Shown: piece after piece, positions 42,487-51,539 of the stretch | Layout: every line of letters starts with the position of its first letter | Position numbering within the stretch: position 1 is the first letter of the stretch | Position numbers and translations under genes: made by a program | The notes under the pieces: generated by a model | What the model saw: the letters and a program-made list of their open reading frames with translations, nothing else | Database searches by the model: none | Told to the model about the DNA's origin: nothing | Source: Betaproteobacteria bacterium | Lineage (GTDB): Bacteria; Pseudomonadota; Gammaproteobacteria; Burkholderiales; Casimicrobiaceae | Direction of reading: 5' to 3' | NCBI GenBank assembly: GCA_013298145.1 | Contig: JAAFJO010000006.1 | Span: 124,001-188,000, forward strand | Length of the DNA stretch: 64,000 nucleotides

Positions 42487-44541
42487 TTATCGTTGCACCG
42501 AGAATTCGGGGGCGATCACCGCTAACTTAAACGCGATCTCCATTCGCTCGTGCTTCTCGGTCGCTCGCAACTTGTTCATCGCGCGAAAGATGATGTCGCG
42601 GGTCTCGGCGCTCATCGCGCCGGCAAACCACACCCAGTTCAATTGATCAAGAAAGCGATTGGGATCATCAGCGAGCGACTCCCACTGTTCGGTCGCAAAG
42701 CTCACGGCATAGTCGCTGTTAAACCCCACGCCATGATCGCTAATCATTCGCGTGAAGAAGTTTGCGCTTCCCACAATTTGTGTATCGGTTACCAACTGCA
42801 TTTCAGGCACCACGAGGCCCGCCTGTGCAATCGGCCCTGCACGTGTAAAACTCAGTGAGAAAAAGTTAAACACGGACGGCGCAAGAAGCGGCGACTGCCC
42901 CAAATAATCATCCGGTGAATCGAGCCACCAAATTGAATTGCGACCGTTCTTCGATTGACCTTGCATCGCGTTGATGAAGTGAATGAACTTCACCATCGGT
43001 TCGCGTACTTTGCCGGCACTGGTTGAGTTCGCGCTGTAGGTTCGCGCTTCGGTGTCGAGCAATATCGCTTTCACCACCGCAGCCAGATCGCCGCGCTGCC
43101 CACGCCCGTTGTTAATCCATACCGTGCTAATGCGCGCCACGTATGCAGGCGAGGGGTTACTCGTCACAAGGAACTGGATCAAGCGCTTTGACATAAAGGG
43201 TGCGACGTTCGGGTGGCTCGCGATGTTGTCGAGCGCGTCAGCGAGATCCTTTTCCGGGGTTTGCCCGGCAGGAATGGCAGCGTTGCTTAGTAGTTTTTTC
43301 GCACCGCTTGAGTGACGCGTGGGCCACGCTCGCATGAAATCAGTCCAGTTCTCACTAGGATGATCGAAACTTGATGGCTTCGTCGTGTCATTCCCCGCAA
43401 AATTCCAACCGGTAAATGCCGCAGCAAATCCTTGTACGATTGACTGATCGTAGGAGGCAAGCGCGCGGCCTGCGGCATCTTTACGCACGCTACCGTCGGC
43501 GTTTAACTCATTGAGCCCGATTGAGAAAAGCTGCAGCACTTCGCGGGCGTAGTTTTCGTTCGGCATGCGCCCAGTTGCGGCGTCCTCTTTATCGTTGCCC
43601 AGCATGTTGAGGTAGTAGCCCATCGCGGGATGGAGGGTGACCTCTTGCAAGAGTGTGCGGTAGTTTCCGAATGCGTTGCGGTAAAGCAAATCCATCCAAG
43701 AAATCATCGCAGCGTTCTTTTGGTCTGGTGCGATATTTGAAATCACCATTATTTCCGAGAGCGCGAGTGCGACCCGAGCGCGCAGGCGAGCCTCGCCCCA
43801 GATGAGCTGCTGCCAGTACGACTCGTAGACATGCTCCTCTTTTTCCTCTTCGCCCGCAGCTTTGATGCGATCAAGGTAGAGTTCGTGCGAACTCCAAGGC
43901 GTCTGGATCTGCTCGTCGATCCACGCACTCGCACCTTTCGTTTCAGCGGCGCGAATATCATCCACCGATCTCGGTCCGAAGCTGCCCTGCATCAAAAGCC
44001 GCGCTGCATCTCGCATCTTCTCGTTGATTTGGATAGGTACAACCACCGTGCCAACCGTCAGGCGAACGACGTTGGATTTGACGTAGATCGAGTTCGCACT
44101 GCTTTCGGCGGTTGCAAAGAGTGTGTATTCCGCGGGGCCCGCATTGGCGATTACGTATTGACCGCTGCTACCGGTGAGCACGGTGGCGCGCTTGCCATTC
44201 ACCGTGAGCCAAAGCTTCGCGTTGCCGACATCGAGCGCGCTGTAGTTCACCAGCAAGTCTGCGCGATCATTGCTAAGCGCTCGCGTGCTCACGGCCAGTG
44301 TGATCGATGCAGCAGAGGCCTGTACCGCCGATGCGATCCAAACGGCAATTACGATTAGACCCAGGAGAAAGCGCCACCACGCGAATCGCGCGGGAGGTGG
44401 AGGAGCTAGCGCAGCGTGCGCCCTGCGCGCTCGACTCTCGCGTCTCAAAGCCCCCGGCAACGCGCGCGGGCCCACCGCGCCCGATAGAGCGGGCTTAGCC
44501 CCGAAGACGTTAGCTGTTGTCGACTCACTGACTTGCGGCAT
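42487..44541 (-). CDS. DUF1800 protein
   Basis: A 684-residue protein from ATG 44541 (MPQVSES), which has an AAGGGA site; the ORF-track start adds 17 residues. A basic segment (RRESRARRAH) precedes a membrane/signal helix (WWRFLLGLIVIAVWIASAVQA), then an Ig-like domain (about 75-165) and the DUF1800 body (about 170-680) with AARLLMQGSFGP, NENYAREVLQLFSIGLNELN and PSVFNFFS. It is partner of the DUF1501 gene downstream; the pair is probably exported together. Role unknown; polymer handling at the surface has been suggested for similar pairs. Confidence 0.9.
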   Translation of the reverse strand: MPQVSESTTANVFGAKPALSGAVGPRALPGALRRESRARRAHAALAPPPPARFAWWRFLLGLIVIAVWIASAVQASAASITLAVSTRALSNDRADLLVNYSALDVGNAKLWLTVNGKRATVLTGSSGQYVIANAGPAEYTLFATAESSANSIYVKSNVVRLTVGTVVVPIQINEKMRDAARLLMQGSFGPRSVDDIRAAETKGASAWIDEQIQTPWSSHELYLDRIKAAGEEEKEEHVYESYWQQLIWGEARLRARVALALSEIMVISNIAPDQKNAAMISWMDLLYRNAFGNYRTLLQEVTLHPAMGYYLNMLGNDKEDAATGRMPNENYAREVLQLFSIGLNELNADGSVRKDAAGRALASYDQSIVQGFAAAFTGWNFAGNDTTKPSSFDHPSENWTDFMRAWPTRHSSGAKKLLSNAAIPAGQTPEKDLADALDNIASHPNVAPFMSKRLIQFLVTSNPSPAYVARISTVWINNGRGQRGDLAAVVKAILLDTEARTYSANSTSAGKVREPMVKFIHFINAMQGQSKNGRNSIWWLDSPDDYLGQSPLLAPSVFNFFSLSFTRAGPIAQAGLVVPEMQLVTDTQIVGSANFFTRMISDHGVGFNSDYAVSFATEQWESLADDPNRFLDQLNWVWFAGAMSAETRDIIFRAMNKLRATEKHERMEIAFKLAVIAPEFSVQR

Positions 44542-44769
44542 CGGTGTTCCCTTTCGGACGTACCGTACGCAAATCCCCCGGCGAGTTTGCATTGCGACGT
44601 GTGTACTTACGAAGCCAGCATCGACATCGCTTATTTACACGATCACGCGCGAGAGTTTATGCCAATGTCATCGTATGTCAATCGTGCGAATATTCATTTG
44701 AGCTTTTACGCCTCGCCCTTTTTTAAATAGGTTTTGACGCGATAAATGTATTATTTCGAGTGTAAGTCT

Positions 44770-44783
44770 GCAAAGCGCTTTGC
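44770..44783. promoter_or_regulatory. LacI-type palindrome GCAAAGCGCTTTGC
   Basis: A perfect 14-bp palindrome with the central CG step typical of LacI/GalR-family operators. It lies 40 bp after the ABC ATPase stop and 229 bp before the DUF1800 start, in an AT-rich gap of 281 bp that otherwise shows no gene. No LacI-family gene is present in the window. Confidence 0.4.
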
Positions 44784-44822
44784 CCTGTTTTTATATTCTT
44801 TTCGCCGCTTTTTCTGCTTAGG

Positions 44823-45929
44823 TCAAACGATTCGTAAACCTGTCGATGCATCAAACACCAACGCATGCGATGCATCGATGTGAAGACGTACACGGTCTGT
44901 TCCTGCGACGCTCCGCGGCTGCGTGCGACACACTATCTCAACGCCTCCGAGCGAGGTAAACACCATGGCATCTGCGCCTGTGACTTCCGTCATCGCAACG
45001 GGTAGCTCAACAGCCACGCTCATACCGGGCCGTTCGTTATCGCTTACCTGCTCGGGGCGAAGTCCAAGCAACACGCGGAGATTTTCATAGGCTGCGATAG
45101 CGCTCGACGAGATCAGAAGCGGCACGGAGAGTGGAGGCGAATTCTCATCGCCTGCAATCCTCGCGAAGCCTGCACCATCTCGCCCCTCAACGACTGCAGG
45201 AATCAAGTTCATGGGCGGCGAGCCCATGAATGTTGCAACAAAGGTATTCGAGGGCTTCGAATAGATGTCGTCGGGCGTGCCGAATTGCTGGATCACCCCC
45301 TCCTTCATCACCGCGATCTTGTCGCCCAAGGTCATCGCCTCCACTTGGTCATGCGTCACGTATACCGTTGTGATCCCGAGTCGCTTGTGCAAGCGCTTAA
45401 TCTCCGCGCGCATCTCAACGCGCAGCTTCGCGTCGAGATTGGAGAGTGGTTCGTCGAATAGAAACAGCTGCGGCTCACGCGCGAGCGCGCGCCCCATCGC
45501 CACACGCTGCCGTTGGCCGCCAGAGAGCTGCGCGGGACGACGATCTAGTAGCGCCTCGATTTGCAAGAGCTTCGCTACGCGCGCAATCGTCGCCTCTTGC
45601 TCGGCGTTTGGCACCTTTCGCAGCGACAAGCCAAACGCGATGTTCTCGCGCACGCTCATCGAGGGATAGAGCGCATAGCTTTGAAACACCATTGCGATGT
45701 CACGATCTTTCGGTGGCAAATCGTTTACGCGCTTACCGCCGATTTGAATCTCGCCTTCGCTTACTGTTTCAAGCCCAGCGATCATGTTGAGCAGCGTGCT
45801 CTTGCCACACCCCGAGCCACCCACCAGAATCAGAAACTCGCCGTCGTTGATTTCAAGGTTGATACCTTTCAAAACCTCAACGCCGTTGGGATAGGTTTTG
45901 CGGATGTTTTTGATTGAAAGATTTGCCAT
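44823..45929 (-). CDS. Sugar ABC transporter ATP-binding protein (MalK/UgpC type)
   Basis: A 368-residue ATPase from ATG 45929 (MANLSIKNIRKTYPNG); the ORF-track extension is repeat sequence. Walker A GGSGCGKST, signature LSGGQRQRVAMGRAL, Walker B LFLFDEPLSNLDA and the H-loop VYVTHDQVEAMTLGD are present. The C-terminal regulatory OB domain (about 240-368, with LLGLRPEQVS) is typical of CUT1 importers. It is the last gene of the binding protein-permease-permease-ATPase operon. Confidence 0.95.
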   Translation of the reverse strand: MANLSIKNIRKTYPNGVEVLKGINLEINDGEFLILVGGSGCGKSTLLNMIAGLETVSEGEIQIGGKRVNDLPPKDRDIAMVFQSYALYPSMSVRENIAFGLSLRKVPNAEQEATIARVAKLLQIEALLDRRPAQLSGGQRQRVAMGRALAREPQLFLFDEPLSNLDAKLRVEMRAEIKRLHKRLGITTVYVTHDQVEAMTLGDKIAVMKEGVIQQFGTPDDIYSKPSNTFVATFMGSPPMNLIPAVVEGRDGAGFARIAGDENSPPLSVPLLISSSAIAAYENLRVLLGLRPEQVSDNERPGMSVAVELPVAMTEVTGADAMVFTSLGGVEIVCRTQPRSVAGTDRVRLHIDASHALVFDASTGLRIV

Positions 45930-45956
45930 TCGTTGAAAGAAACACGGAGAAGTTTT

Positions 45957-46147
45957 TTGACGCAGATTACGCTGATTTCGCAGATTTACACTGATTAGGC
46001 GGACGCCAGTTCTCGTAGAAAAACGGAATTGGTTTCGCACCACCATTTCGGCAAAGAATCGCTATGCCGTGCGTGGCGACGCGCTGGAAAAGTATCTTCC
46101 AATAATCCGCGCCAATCCGCGAAATCAGCGTAATCTGCGTCGAAAAG
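45957..46147. repeat. Long inverted repeat, family G
   Basis: GACGCAGATTACGCTGATTT... near 45958 and its inverse ...GAAATCAGCGTAATCTGCGTC near 46143 flank about 105 bp of unrelated sequence. It lies in the gap between the permease and the ATPase genes. MITE-like; no open frame of note. Confidence 0.8.
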
Positions 46148-46154
46148 TTCAGGG

Positions 46155-47003
46155 TCACCCCTTCACCGCACCCGCAGTCAGTCCGCGAACAAAGTATTTC
46201 CCAGCGACGATATAAACAAAAAGTGTCGGCAGCGCTGCGATGATCGCCGCCGCCATATCCACGTTGTATTCCTTCACACCCGTGCTCGTGCGCACCAAGT
46301 TGTTTAGCGCGACGGTGATCGGTTGCGAATCGGCCCCAGCGAACACGACGCCAAACAGGAAATCGTTCCATATCTGCGTGAACTGCCAGATGATGCACAC
46401 GACAAAAATCGGACCGCTAATGGGCATCAGGATTCGCCAAAAAATCGTGAAAAAACCTGCGCCATCGACACGCGCAGCTTTCATCAAATCTTGCGGAATG
46501 CTTACGTAATAGTTACGAAAGAACAGCGTCGTGAACGCGAGCCCGTAGACCACATGCACAAAGATCAAGCCGAATATCGAGTCTGACAATCCCACCATGC
46601 CGAGCGTACGCGCCATCGGCAACAACACCACTTGAAACGGAATGAAGCAACCCACCAGTAGCGCGGTGAACAACACCTCTGATCCGCGAAATCGCCATTG
46701 CGTGAGCACATAGCCATTCAGAGCGCCGATGAAGGTAGAAATCAACACAGCCGGAATCGTCATCAAGAGCGAATTCCAGAAGAACGGCTTCAAGCCTTCG
46801 CAACGCACCCCCGTACACGCAGACGACCACGCTTTGAGCCACGGTTCGACCGTCGGGGCCAGCGGTGCTGCAATCAAACTGCCGTCTCGAATTTCATCGA
46901 GTGATTTCAGCGAGGTTGCCAGCATCACCCAGAGCGGCGCAAGCGTGTACAGCGCGGCGAGCACCAGCACCGCGTAGATAGATGCACGCGACAACTTACT
47001 CAT
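46155..47003 (-). CDS. Sugar ABC transporter permease (MalG type)
   Basis: A 282-residue permease from ATG 47003 (MSKLSRASIYAVL); the longer ORF-track start runs into a repeat. It has six membrane helices and the cytoplasmic EAA loop MKAARVDGAGFFTIFWRILMPISGP that docks on the ATPase. It is similar to the glucose/mannose GtsC-type permeases. The gap on either side is filled by repeats. Confidence 0.93.
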   Translation of the reverse strand: MSKLSRASIYAVLVLAALYTLAPLWVMLATSLKSLDEIRDGSLIAAPLAPTVEPWLKAWSSACTGVRCEGLKPFFWNSLLMTIPAVLISTFIGALNGYVLTQWRFRGSEVLFTALLVGCFIPFQVVLLPMARTLGMVGLSDSIFGLIFVHVVYGLAFTTLFFRNYYVSIPQDLMKAARVDGAGFFTIFWRILMPISGPIFVVCIIWQFTQIWNDFLFGVVFAGADSQPITVALNNLVRTSTGVKEYNVDMAAAIIAALPTLFVYIVAGKYFVRGLTAGAVKG

Positions 47004-47008
47004 ACCTG

Positions 47009-47129
47009 CGTCATCCCGGCGTAGACCGGGACCCATGGTTGATCGGCAGAGTTTTCAGCCCAAACGCATTTGTATGGTTGGAATGGGTCCCGGCCTACCG
47101 TCACCCTGGCGAAGGCCGGGGCGGGATGA
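47009..47129. repeat. Inverted repeat, diverged family A
   Basis: GCGTCATCCCGGCGTAGACCGGGACCCAT-type arm at 47009-47037 and inverted ATGGGTCCCGGCCTACCG...GGCGAAGGCCGGGGCGGGATGA at about 47083-47129, between the two permease genes. The core CCCGGCGTAGACCGGG differs from the CCCGCGAAGGCGGG of family A. Confidence 0.75.
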
Positions 47130-47148
47130 AGAGTTTGAACGTTCATCG

Positions 47149-48018
47149 CTACCCTGACGATTTCGTTTCCGCGTACATGAGCGGCACCATGATCGCGATC
47201 ACGGTCATCAGCATCATCACCGCACTCGCTGCGCCCAGTCCCAGTTGTCCGCGCGAGAATGAAAATTGGTACATAAAGATAGCCGGAACGTCAGTCGCGG
47301 TTCCCGGCCCGCCGCCCGTCAGCGCCATCACCAAATCAAAGCTCTTGATCGCGATGTGCGCCAAGATAAGCGTCACCGAGAAGAACACGGGCCGCAACGT
47401 GGGAATGATGATGCGTCGATAGATCGTTGGCGTCGAAGCGCCATCGACTTGCGCGGCCTTGATGATTTCAGAATCGACGCCTCGCAATCCTGCGAGAAAC
47501 AGCGCCATCGCGAACCCCGCGCTTTGCCAGACACCGGCGATCACCACGGTGTAAATCGCCATGTCGGGATTCACCAACCAGTCAAACGTGAAATTCGGAA
47601 AGCCCCAGCTTTGCACCAGCTTTTCGAGCCCGAGGCCGGGATTCAAAATCCACTTCCATGCCGTGCCGCTCACGATAAATGAAAGCGCCATCGGATAAAG
47701 GTATATCGCGCGAAGAAAACCCTCACCACGAATTTTTTGATCGAGCAGGATTGCGATCAATAGCCCAATCGCCATGCTCAGCGCAATGAAGAGCGTGCCG
47801 AAAATCGCGATGTTGATTGCTGAGGTCCACCATCGCTCGCTATCGAATAATTCGACGTAGCGCTCAACCCCGGCCCATTCCCAATTTGGGAGCAATCGCG
47901 ACTCGGTAAACGAAAGCGCGACGGTGATCAGGATGAAACCGTAGACGAAAAGCAGACTCGCCGCGAGCGTTGGCGAGAGGACGAGTTTTGGGAGCCAGCG
48001 GTCGGGTTGCATCGTCAT
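47149..48018 (-). CDS. Sugar ABC transporter permease (MalF type)
   Basis: A 289-residue permease with six predicted membrane helices and the EAA motif IIKAAQVDGASTPTIYRRIIIPTLRP. The length without the large MalF periplasmic loop fits the GtsB/glucose-type group. A start at the second Met (MQPDRWL) is possible. It is the second gene of the operon, after the binding protein. Confidence 0.93.
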   Translation of the reverse strand: MTMQPDRWLPKLVLSPTLAASLLFVYGFILITVALSFTESRLLPNWEWAGVERYVELFDSERWWTSAINIAIFGTLFIALSMAIGLLIAILLDQKIRGEGFLRAIYLYPMALSFIVSGTAWKWILNPGLGLEKLVQSWGFPNFTFDWLVNPDMAIYTVVIAGVWQSAGFAMALFLAGLRGVDSEIIKAAQVDGASTPTIYRRIIIPTLRPVFFSVTLILAHIAIKSFDLVMALTGGGPGTATDVPAIFMYQFSFSRGQLGLGAASAVMMLMTVIAIMVPLMYAETKSSG

Positions 48019-48034
48019 TCAGTGCTTGCGCGTG

Positions 48035-48200
48035 CTCCCTCTCCCGCAGCGCGGGAGAGAGTTGGGGTGAGGGCGGTTGATCGGAGAGTTCTCACTGCGG
48101 ACGAAAGCTAGGCAACCACTCACACATTTAATGGTGGCGATGCAATCCACCGCCCTCACCCGCCCTCTCGGGCACCCTCTCCCGCGCTGCGGGAGAGGGA
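48035..48200. repeat. REP pair, family D
   Basis: CTCCCTCTCCCGCAGCGCGG...GGGGTGAGGGCGG and the inverse CCGCCCTCACCCGCCCTCTC...GCGGGAGAGGG, separated by about 75 bp, between the binding-protein and first permease genes. A hairpin here may reduce permease mRNA relative to the binding protein. Confidence 0.85.
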
Positions 48201-48208
48201 AAACCGTA

Positions 48209-49444
48209 CTACTTCGTCCTCGACGCCTTCACAAGTGCAGCCACCGCGTCCTTGCTCGACATATTCGAGTTCATGAACTTGGCGACGACGTCTACGATTG
48301 CGCCTTGCGTCGCCGATGGCACGGCCATGCCATGCGCGAACGAAGGCACCAATCCGCCACTCTTCGCCGTTGCGTTGAAATCGACGATCGATTTCTTTGC
48401 GCATGCGTCGAACTTCGCGTCACTCATGCCAGAGCGAACAGGGATCGAGCCTTTGTTCAGGTTGAACACTTCCTGGAACTCGGGGGACATGATCGCGGTA
48501 GCCAGATCGAGTTGACCTTTCTGCACTGCCGCATCTTTCACCTTAAACATCGCAAACGAATCGATATTGAACGTGTAGGCGTTGGCCGTGCCTGGCGTTG
48601 GCACGCAGGCGTAATCTTTGCCCGCGACTTTATTCGCGGACGTGAATTCGCCCTTCGCCCAATCGCCCATGAACTGCATTCCGCCTTTGCCATTCATCAC
48701 CATGGCAGTGGCAAGATTCCAATCGCGACCCGCAGCGTCTTTGTCGATGTAGGTTTTGATCTTCGCGAGCGTGTCGAACGATTTGAGCATCGTTGGCGAA
48801 TCAATCGCTTTCGGATCGAGCTTCACGAGCGCATCGTTGAAAAACTTCGCACCGCCAACACCGAGCACGACCGATTCGAACACCGTTGCGTCTTGCCACG
48901 GCTGACCGCCGTGAGCGATCGCCGTCATGCCCGCCGCTTTGAACTTGTCTGCGAGCGCGAAGAACTCATCGAAGTTAGTCGGCGCTTTGCCACCGGCTTT
49001 GTTCAATGCGTCTTGATTGATCCAGAGCCAATTGACGCGATGCACGTTGACTGGTGCGGCAACATATTTGCCTTTGTACTTCATGGCGTCGCCTACCACT
49101 TTCGGAAGCAACTTGTCCCACTCGTCCGACGCGCCCGAGATGTCTGCGAGCACGCCCTGCTGCGCCCACTCTTGAATCGATGGGCCCTTGATCTGCGCTG
49201 CGACCGGTGCATTGCCTGCGACCACACGCGCCTTGAGCGCTGTCATTGCAGCATCGCCGCCGCCACCCGCCACTGCGAAGTCTTTCCACTTGTGGCCCTT
49301 GGCTTCCATCATCTTCTTGAGCTCAGCAACTGATTTCGCCTCACCGCCCGATGTCCACCAGTGCAACACTTCAACTTCGGCAGCATACGATGCGCCCGCC
49401 ACAAACGATGCTGCAATTGCAGCGGCAACAAACTTCAATTTCAT
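48209..49444 (-). CDS. Sugar-binding periplasmic protein (glucose/mannose type)
   Basis: A 411-residue solute-binding protein. ATG 49444 has AAGGAGGAGT just upstream and starts a clear signal peptide (KLKFVAAAIAASFVAGASYAA); the ORF-track start adds 42 spurious residues. Family-1 binding-protein features include VEVLHWWTSGGEAK at the mature start, WLWINQDALNKAG and GGMQFMGDWAKGEF. The HWWTSGGE start is like Pseudomonas GtsA glucose-binding proteins. It is the first gene of the ABC operon. Confidence 0.93.
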   Translation of the reverse strand: MKLKFVAAAIAASFVAGASYAAEVEVLHWWTSGGEAKSVAELKKMMEAKGHKWKDFAVAGGGGDAAMTALKARVVAGNAPVAAQIKGPSIQEWAQQGVLADISGASDEWDKLLPKVVGDAMKYKGKYVAAPVNVHRVNWLWINQDALNKAGGKAPTNFDEFFALADKFKAAGMTAIAHGGQPWQDATVFESVVLGVGGAKFFNDALVKLDPKAIDSPTMLKSFDTLAKIKTYIDKDAAGRDWNLATAMVMNGKGGMQFMGDWAKGEFTSANKVAGKDYACVPTPGTANAYTFNIDSFAMFKVKDAAVQKGQLDLATAIMSPEFQEVFNLNKGSIPVRSGMSDAKFDACAKKSIVDFNATAKSGGLVPSFAHGMAVPSATQGAIVDVVAKFMNSNMSSKDAVAALVKASRTK

Positions 49445-49584
49445 AACTCCTCCTTGAGTCATCGAGCTTTGTGAAAACTTTCGCTTATGCGAATGACATA
49501 AAGTGTAGCTTGGGCGCTTCGCGCTTGACGCGATTCTCGCTGAGCGCTCCGCGCAATCCTCGCTCGGCACCTCACACTAGCTCC

Positions 49585-49643
49585 TGTAGGCGCGGGCTTG
49601 ACCGGGCTTCGCTCACGGCTGCGCGGTCAAGCCCGCGCCTACA
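49585..49643. repeat. Inverted REP pair, family C
   Basis: TGTAGGCGCGGGCTTGACCG... then, after a short loop, ...GCGGTCAAGCCCGCGCCTACA. It fills the space between the acyl-CoA ligase stop (49650) and the ABC operon promoter region. Confidence 0.88.
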
Positions 49644-49649
49644 CGCAAC

Positions 49650-51281
49650 CTACGCAAACTTGTACTCTTTGAACTGCTCGCGCAGTTTGGATTTCTGCAT
49701 CTTGCCCGTCGCACCAAGCGGAATAGCATCGACGAAAAGCACATCATCGGGCACTTGCCATTTGGCGATTTTGCCTTCGTAGAACTTTAGCAATTCTTCT
49801 TTGCTTGGTGTCGCGTCCGGCTTCTTCACCACGCAGAGCACCGGGCGCTCATCCCACTTCGGATGTGGCAAACCGATGCAGGCGGCCATCAGCACGGTCG
49901 GGTGCGCCATTGCAATGTTTTCAATGTCGATTGAGCTGATCCATTCGCCGCCACTCTTGATTACATCTTTGCTGCGATCGGTAATTTGCATGTAGCCGTC
50001 GGGGTCGAGCGTGGCAACGTCTCCAGTATGGAAGTAGCCCTCAGTGTCGAGAATTTTTGCGGGCTCTCTGAAATACTGACCGATGATCCACGGGCCGCGC
50101 ACCATCAGATTGCCATACGCTTTGCCATCGCGCGGCAACTCGTTGCCCGCATCGTCCACGATCTTCATGTCAACACCAAACACGGCGCGGCCTTGCTTCA
50201 GAAGCACAGCGCGCTGTGTCGGCCAGTCAGCTTCCATGTGTTTCACCTTGAGCGTGCCGTAGGTGCCAAGCGGACTCATCTCAGTCATGCCCCAGGCGTG
50301 ATTCACGGTGACGCCGTATTTGTCGCGGAAGGCATCGAGCATCGCGGGCGGACATGCCGAGCCGCCGATCGTCGTGCGCTTCATCGTGGAAAGTTTGAGG
50401 CCATTCGCATCCATGTGGCCAAGATGCATCTGCCACACGGTCGGAACGCCCGCTGAGAACGTGACGCGCTCGCCTTCAAACAATTCGTAGATCGACTTGC
50501 CATCCAGCGCGGGGCCAGGGAACACCACTTTCGCACCCACCATCGGCATGAGATACGGCAAGCCCCATGCGTTTACATGAAACATCGGCACTACGGGCAA
50601 CACGGTATCGCGACCATTCACACCGATTGAATCACTCGCCGCTGAGGCCATCGCATGAAGCAGCGTCGAGCGATGAGAATAAAGCACGCCCTTTGGATTG
50701 CCCGTCGTGCCACTCGTGTAGCAGAGCGACGAGGCAAGATTCTCGTCGAACGTTGGCCAGCGGTAACTCGACGCGGCAGTCTCGTGTGAGGCGATCCACG
50801 ATTCGTACGCAACCAAGTTGGGGATACCGTGATCGGTGGGCAGCGCGCTCGCGTCGCACAACGCAACGTAATGTTTCACTGTCGAACACTTCGGCGCGAT
50901 TGCTTTGATCAGCGGCAAGAAGGTCATATCGAAACACAGCACCTCGTCTTCCGCGTGATTGACGATCCATGCCATTTGATCAGGATGCAGACGCGGATTA
51001 ACGGTATGCAGAATACGCCCCGATCCGGAAACGCCGTAGTAGAGCTCGAAATGGCGGTAGCCATTCCAAGCGAGCGTCGCCACGCGAGCGCTTTGCGCGA
51101 GCTTCGAGGCATCGAGCGCGCAAGCCACTGCGCGAGCGCGCTTCGCCACCTCTGCGTAGTTCGTACGATGAATGTCGCCTTCAACGCGGCGAGAGACGAC
51201 TTCTGTGTCGCCGTGATAGAGCGCCGCGAATTCGATGATGTTCGAAATCAGTAACGGCTGCGACTGCATGAGACCGAGCAT
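49650..51281 (-). CDS. Acyl-CoA ligase (AMP-binding, medium/long-chain type)
   Basis: A 543-residue ANL-superfamily enzyme that activates a carboxylate through an acyl-adenylate to a CoA thioester. ATP-binding [17 protein letters not shown], adenylate motif [10 protein letters not shown], and C-terminal [19 protein letters not shown] and [14 protein letters not shown] with the catalytic lysine in [14 protein letters not shown] are intact. It resembles medium-chain/FadD3-like ligases; substrate not determinable. GGAGG precedes ATG 51281. Two related palindromes lie upstream (51396-51481). Confidence 0.92.
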   Translation of the reverse strand: MLGLMQSQPLLISNIIEFAALYHGDTEVVSRRVEGDIHRTNYAEVAKRARAVACALDASKLAQSARVATLAWNGYRHFELYYGVSGSGRILHTVNPRLHPDQMAWIVNHAEDEVLCFDMTFLPLIKAIAPKCSTVKHYVALCDASALPTDHGIPNLVAYESWIASHETAASSYRWPTFDENLASSLCYTSGTTGNPKGVLYSHRSTLLHAMASAASDSIGVNGRDTVLPVVPMFHVNAWGLPYLMPMVGAKVVFPGPALDGKSIYELFEGERVTFSAGVPTVWQMHLGHMDANGLKLSTMKRTTIGGSACPPAMLDAFRDKYGVTVNHAWGMTEMSPLGTYGTLKVKHMEADWPTQRAVLLKQGRAVFGVDMKIVDDAGNELPRDGKAYGNLMVRGPWIIGQYFREPAKILDTEGYFHTGDVATLDPDGYMQITDRSKDVIKSGGEWISSIDIENIAMAHPTVLMAACIGLPHPKWDERPVLCVVKKPDATPSKEELLKFYEGKIAKWQVPDDVLFVDAIPLGATGKMQKSKLREQFKEYKFA

Positions 51282-51395
51282 GGCTCCTCCTTTTTCTATT
51301 CGACTGCGAATGTAGAGGAAAGCCGCCTCAGTGCAGAGACGGGTTCGCCATAGATCGGATCAGACTGCGAAGAACCGTAACAGCCCATTAGCTTA

Positions 51396-51416
51396 ACGCC
51401 CAATTCAATTGGGCGT
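51396..51416. promoter_or_regulatory. Palindrome 1 upstream of acyl-CoA ligase
   Basis: ACGCCCAATT-C-AATTGGGCGT, a perfect 21-bp palindrome 115 bp before the ligase start. Its half-site GCCCAA recurs in the second palindrome 67 bp away (centre to centre). Likely a repressor site; the regulator is unknown. Confidence 0.55.
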
Positions 51417-51464
51417 GCACAGTATTTACAATGTAAGTTTATAGACTATTTATTTCGACTTAGT

Positions 51465-51481
51465 GCCCAACTATGTTGGGC
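51465..51481. promoter_or_regulatory. Palindrome 2 upstream of acyl-CoA ligase
   Basis: GCCCAAC-TAT-GTTGGGC, sharing GCCCAA/TTGGGC half-sites with palindrome 1. The 257-bp gap holding both (51282-51539) shows no gene. Confidence 0.55.
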
Positions 51482-51539
51482 GAAAACGTAAATAGTTATT
51501 ACTTTCTGAATTCGGCCGGGACCGATCTCACCTATCTGC

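Noticed and set aside
45957-46147. CRISPR-like or IS element
   Set aside because: Only two arms in inverted orientation and no spacer series or transposase frame; it is a MITE-like inverted repeat. No CRISPR array was found anywhere in the window.
48077-49333. 418-aa plus-strand ORF opposite the sugar-binding protein
   Set aside because: It is antisense to a well-supported gene, is rich in R and H from reverse reading of high-GC codons, has no family motif and no ribosome site.
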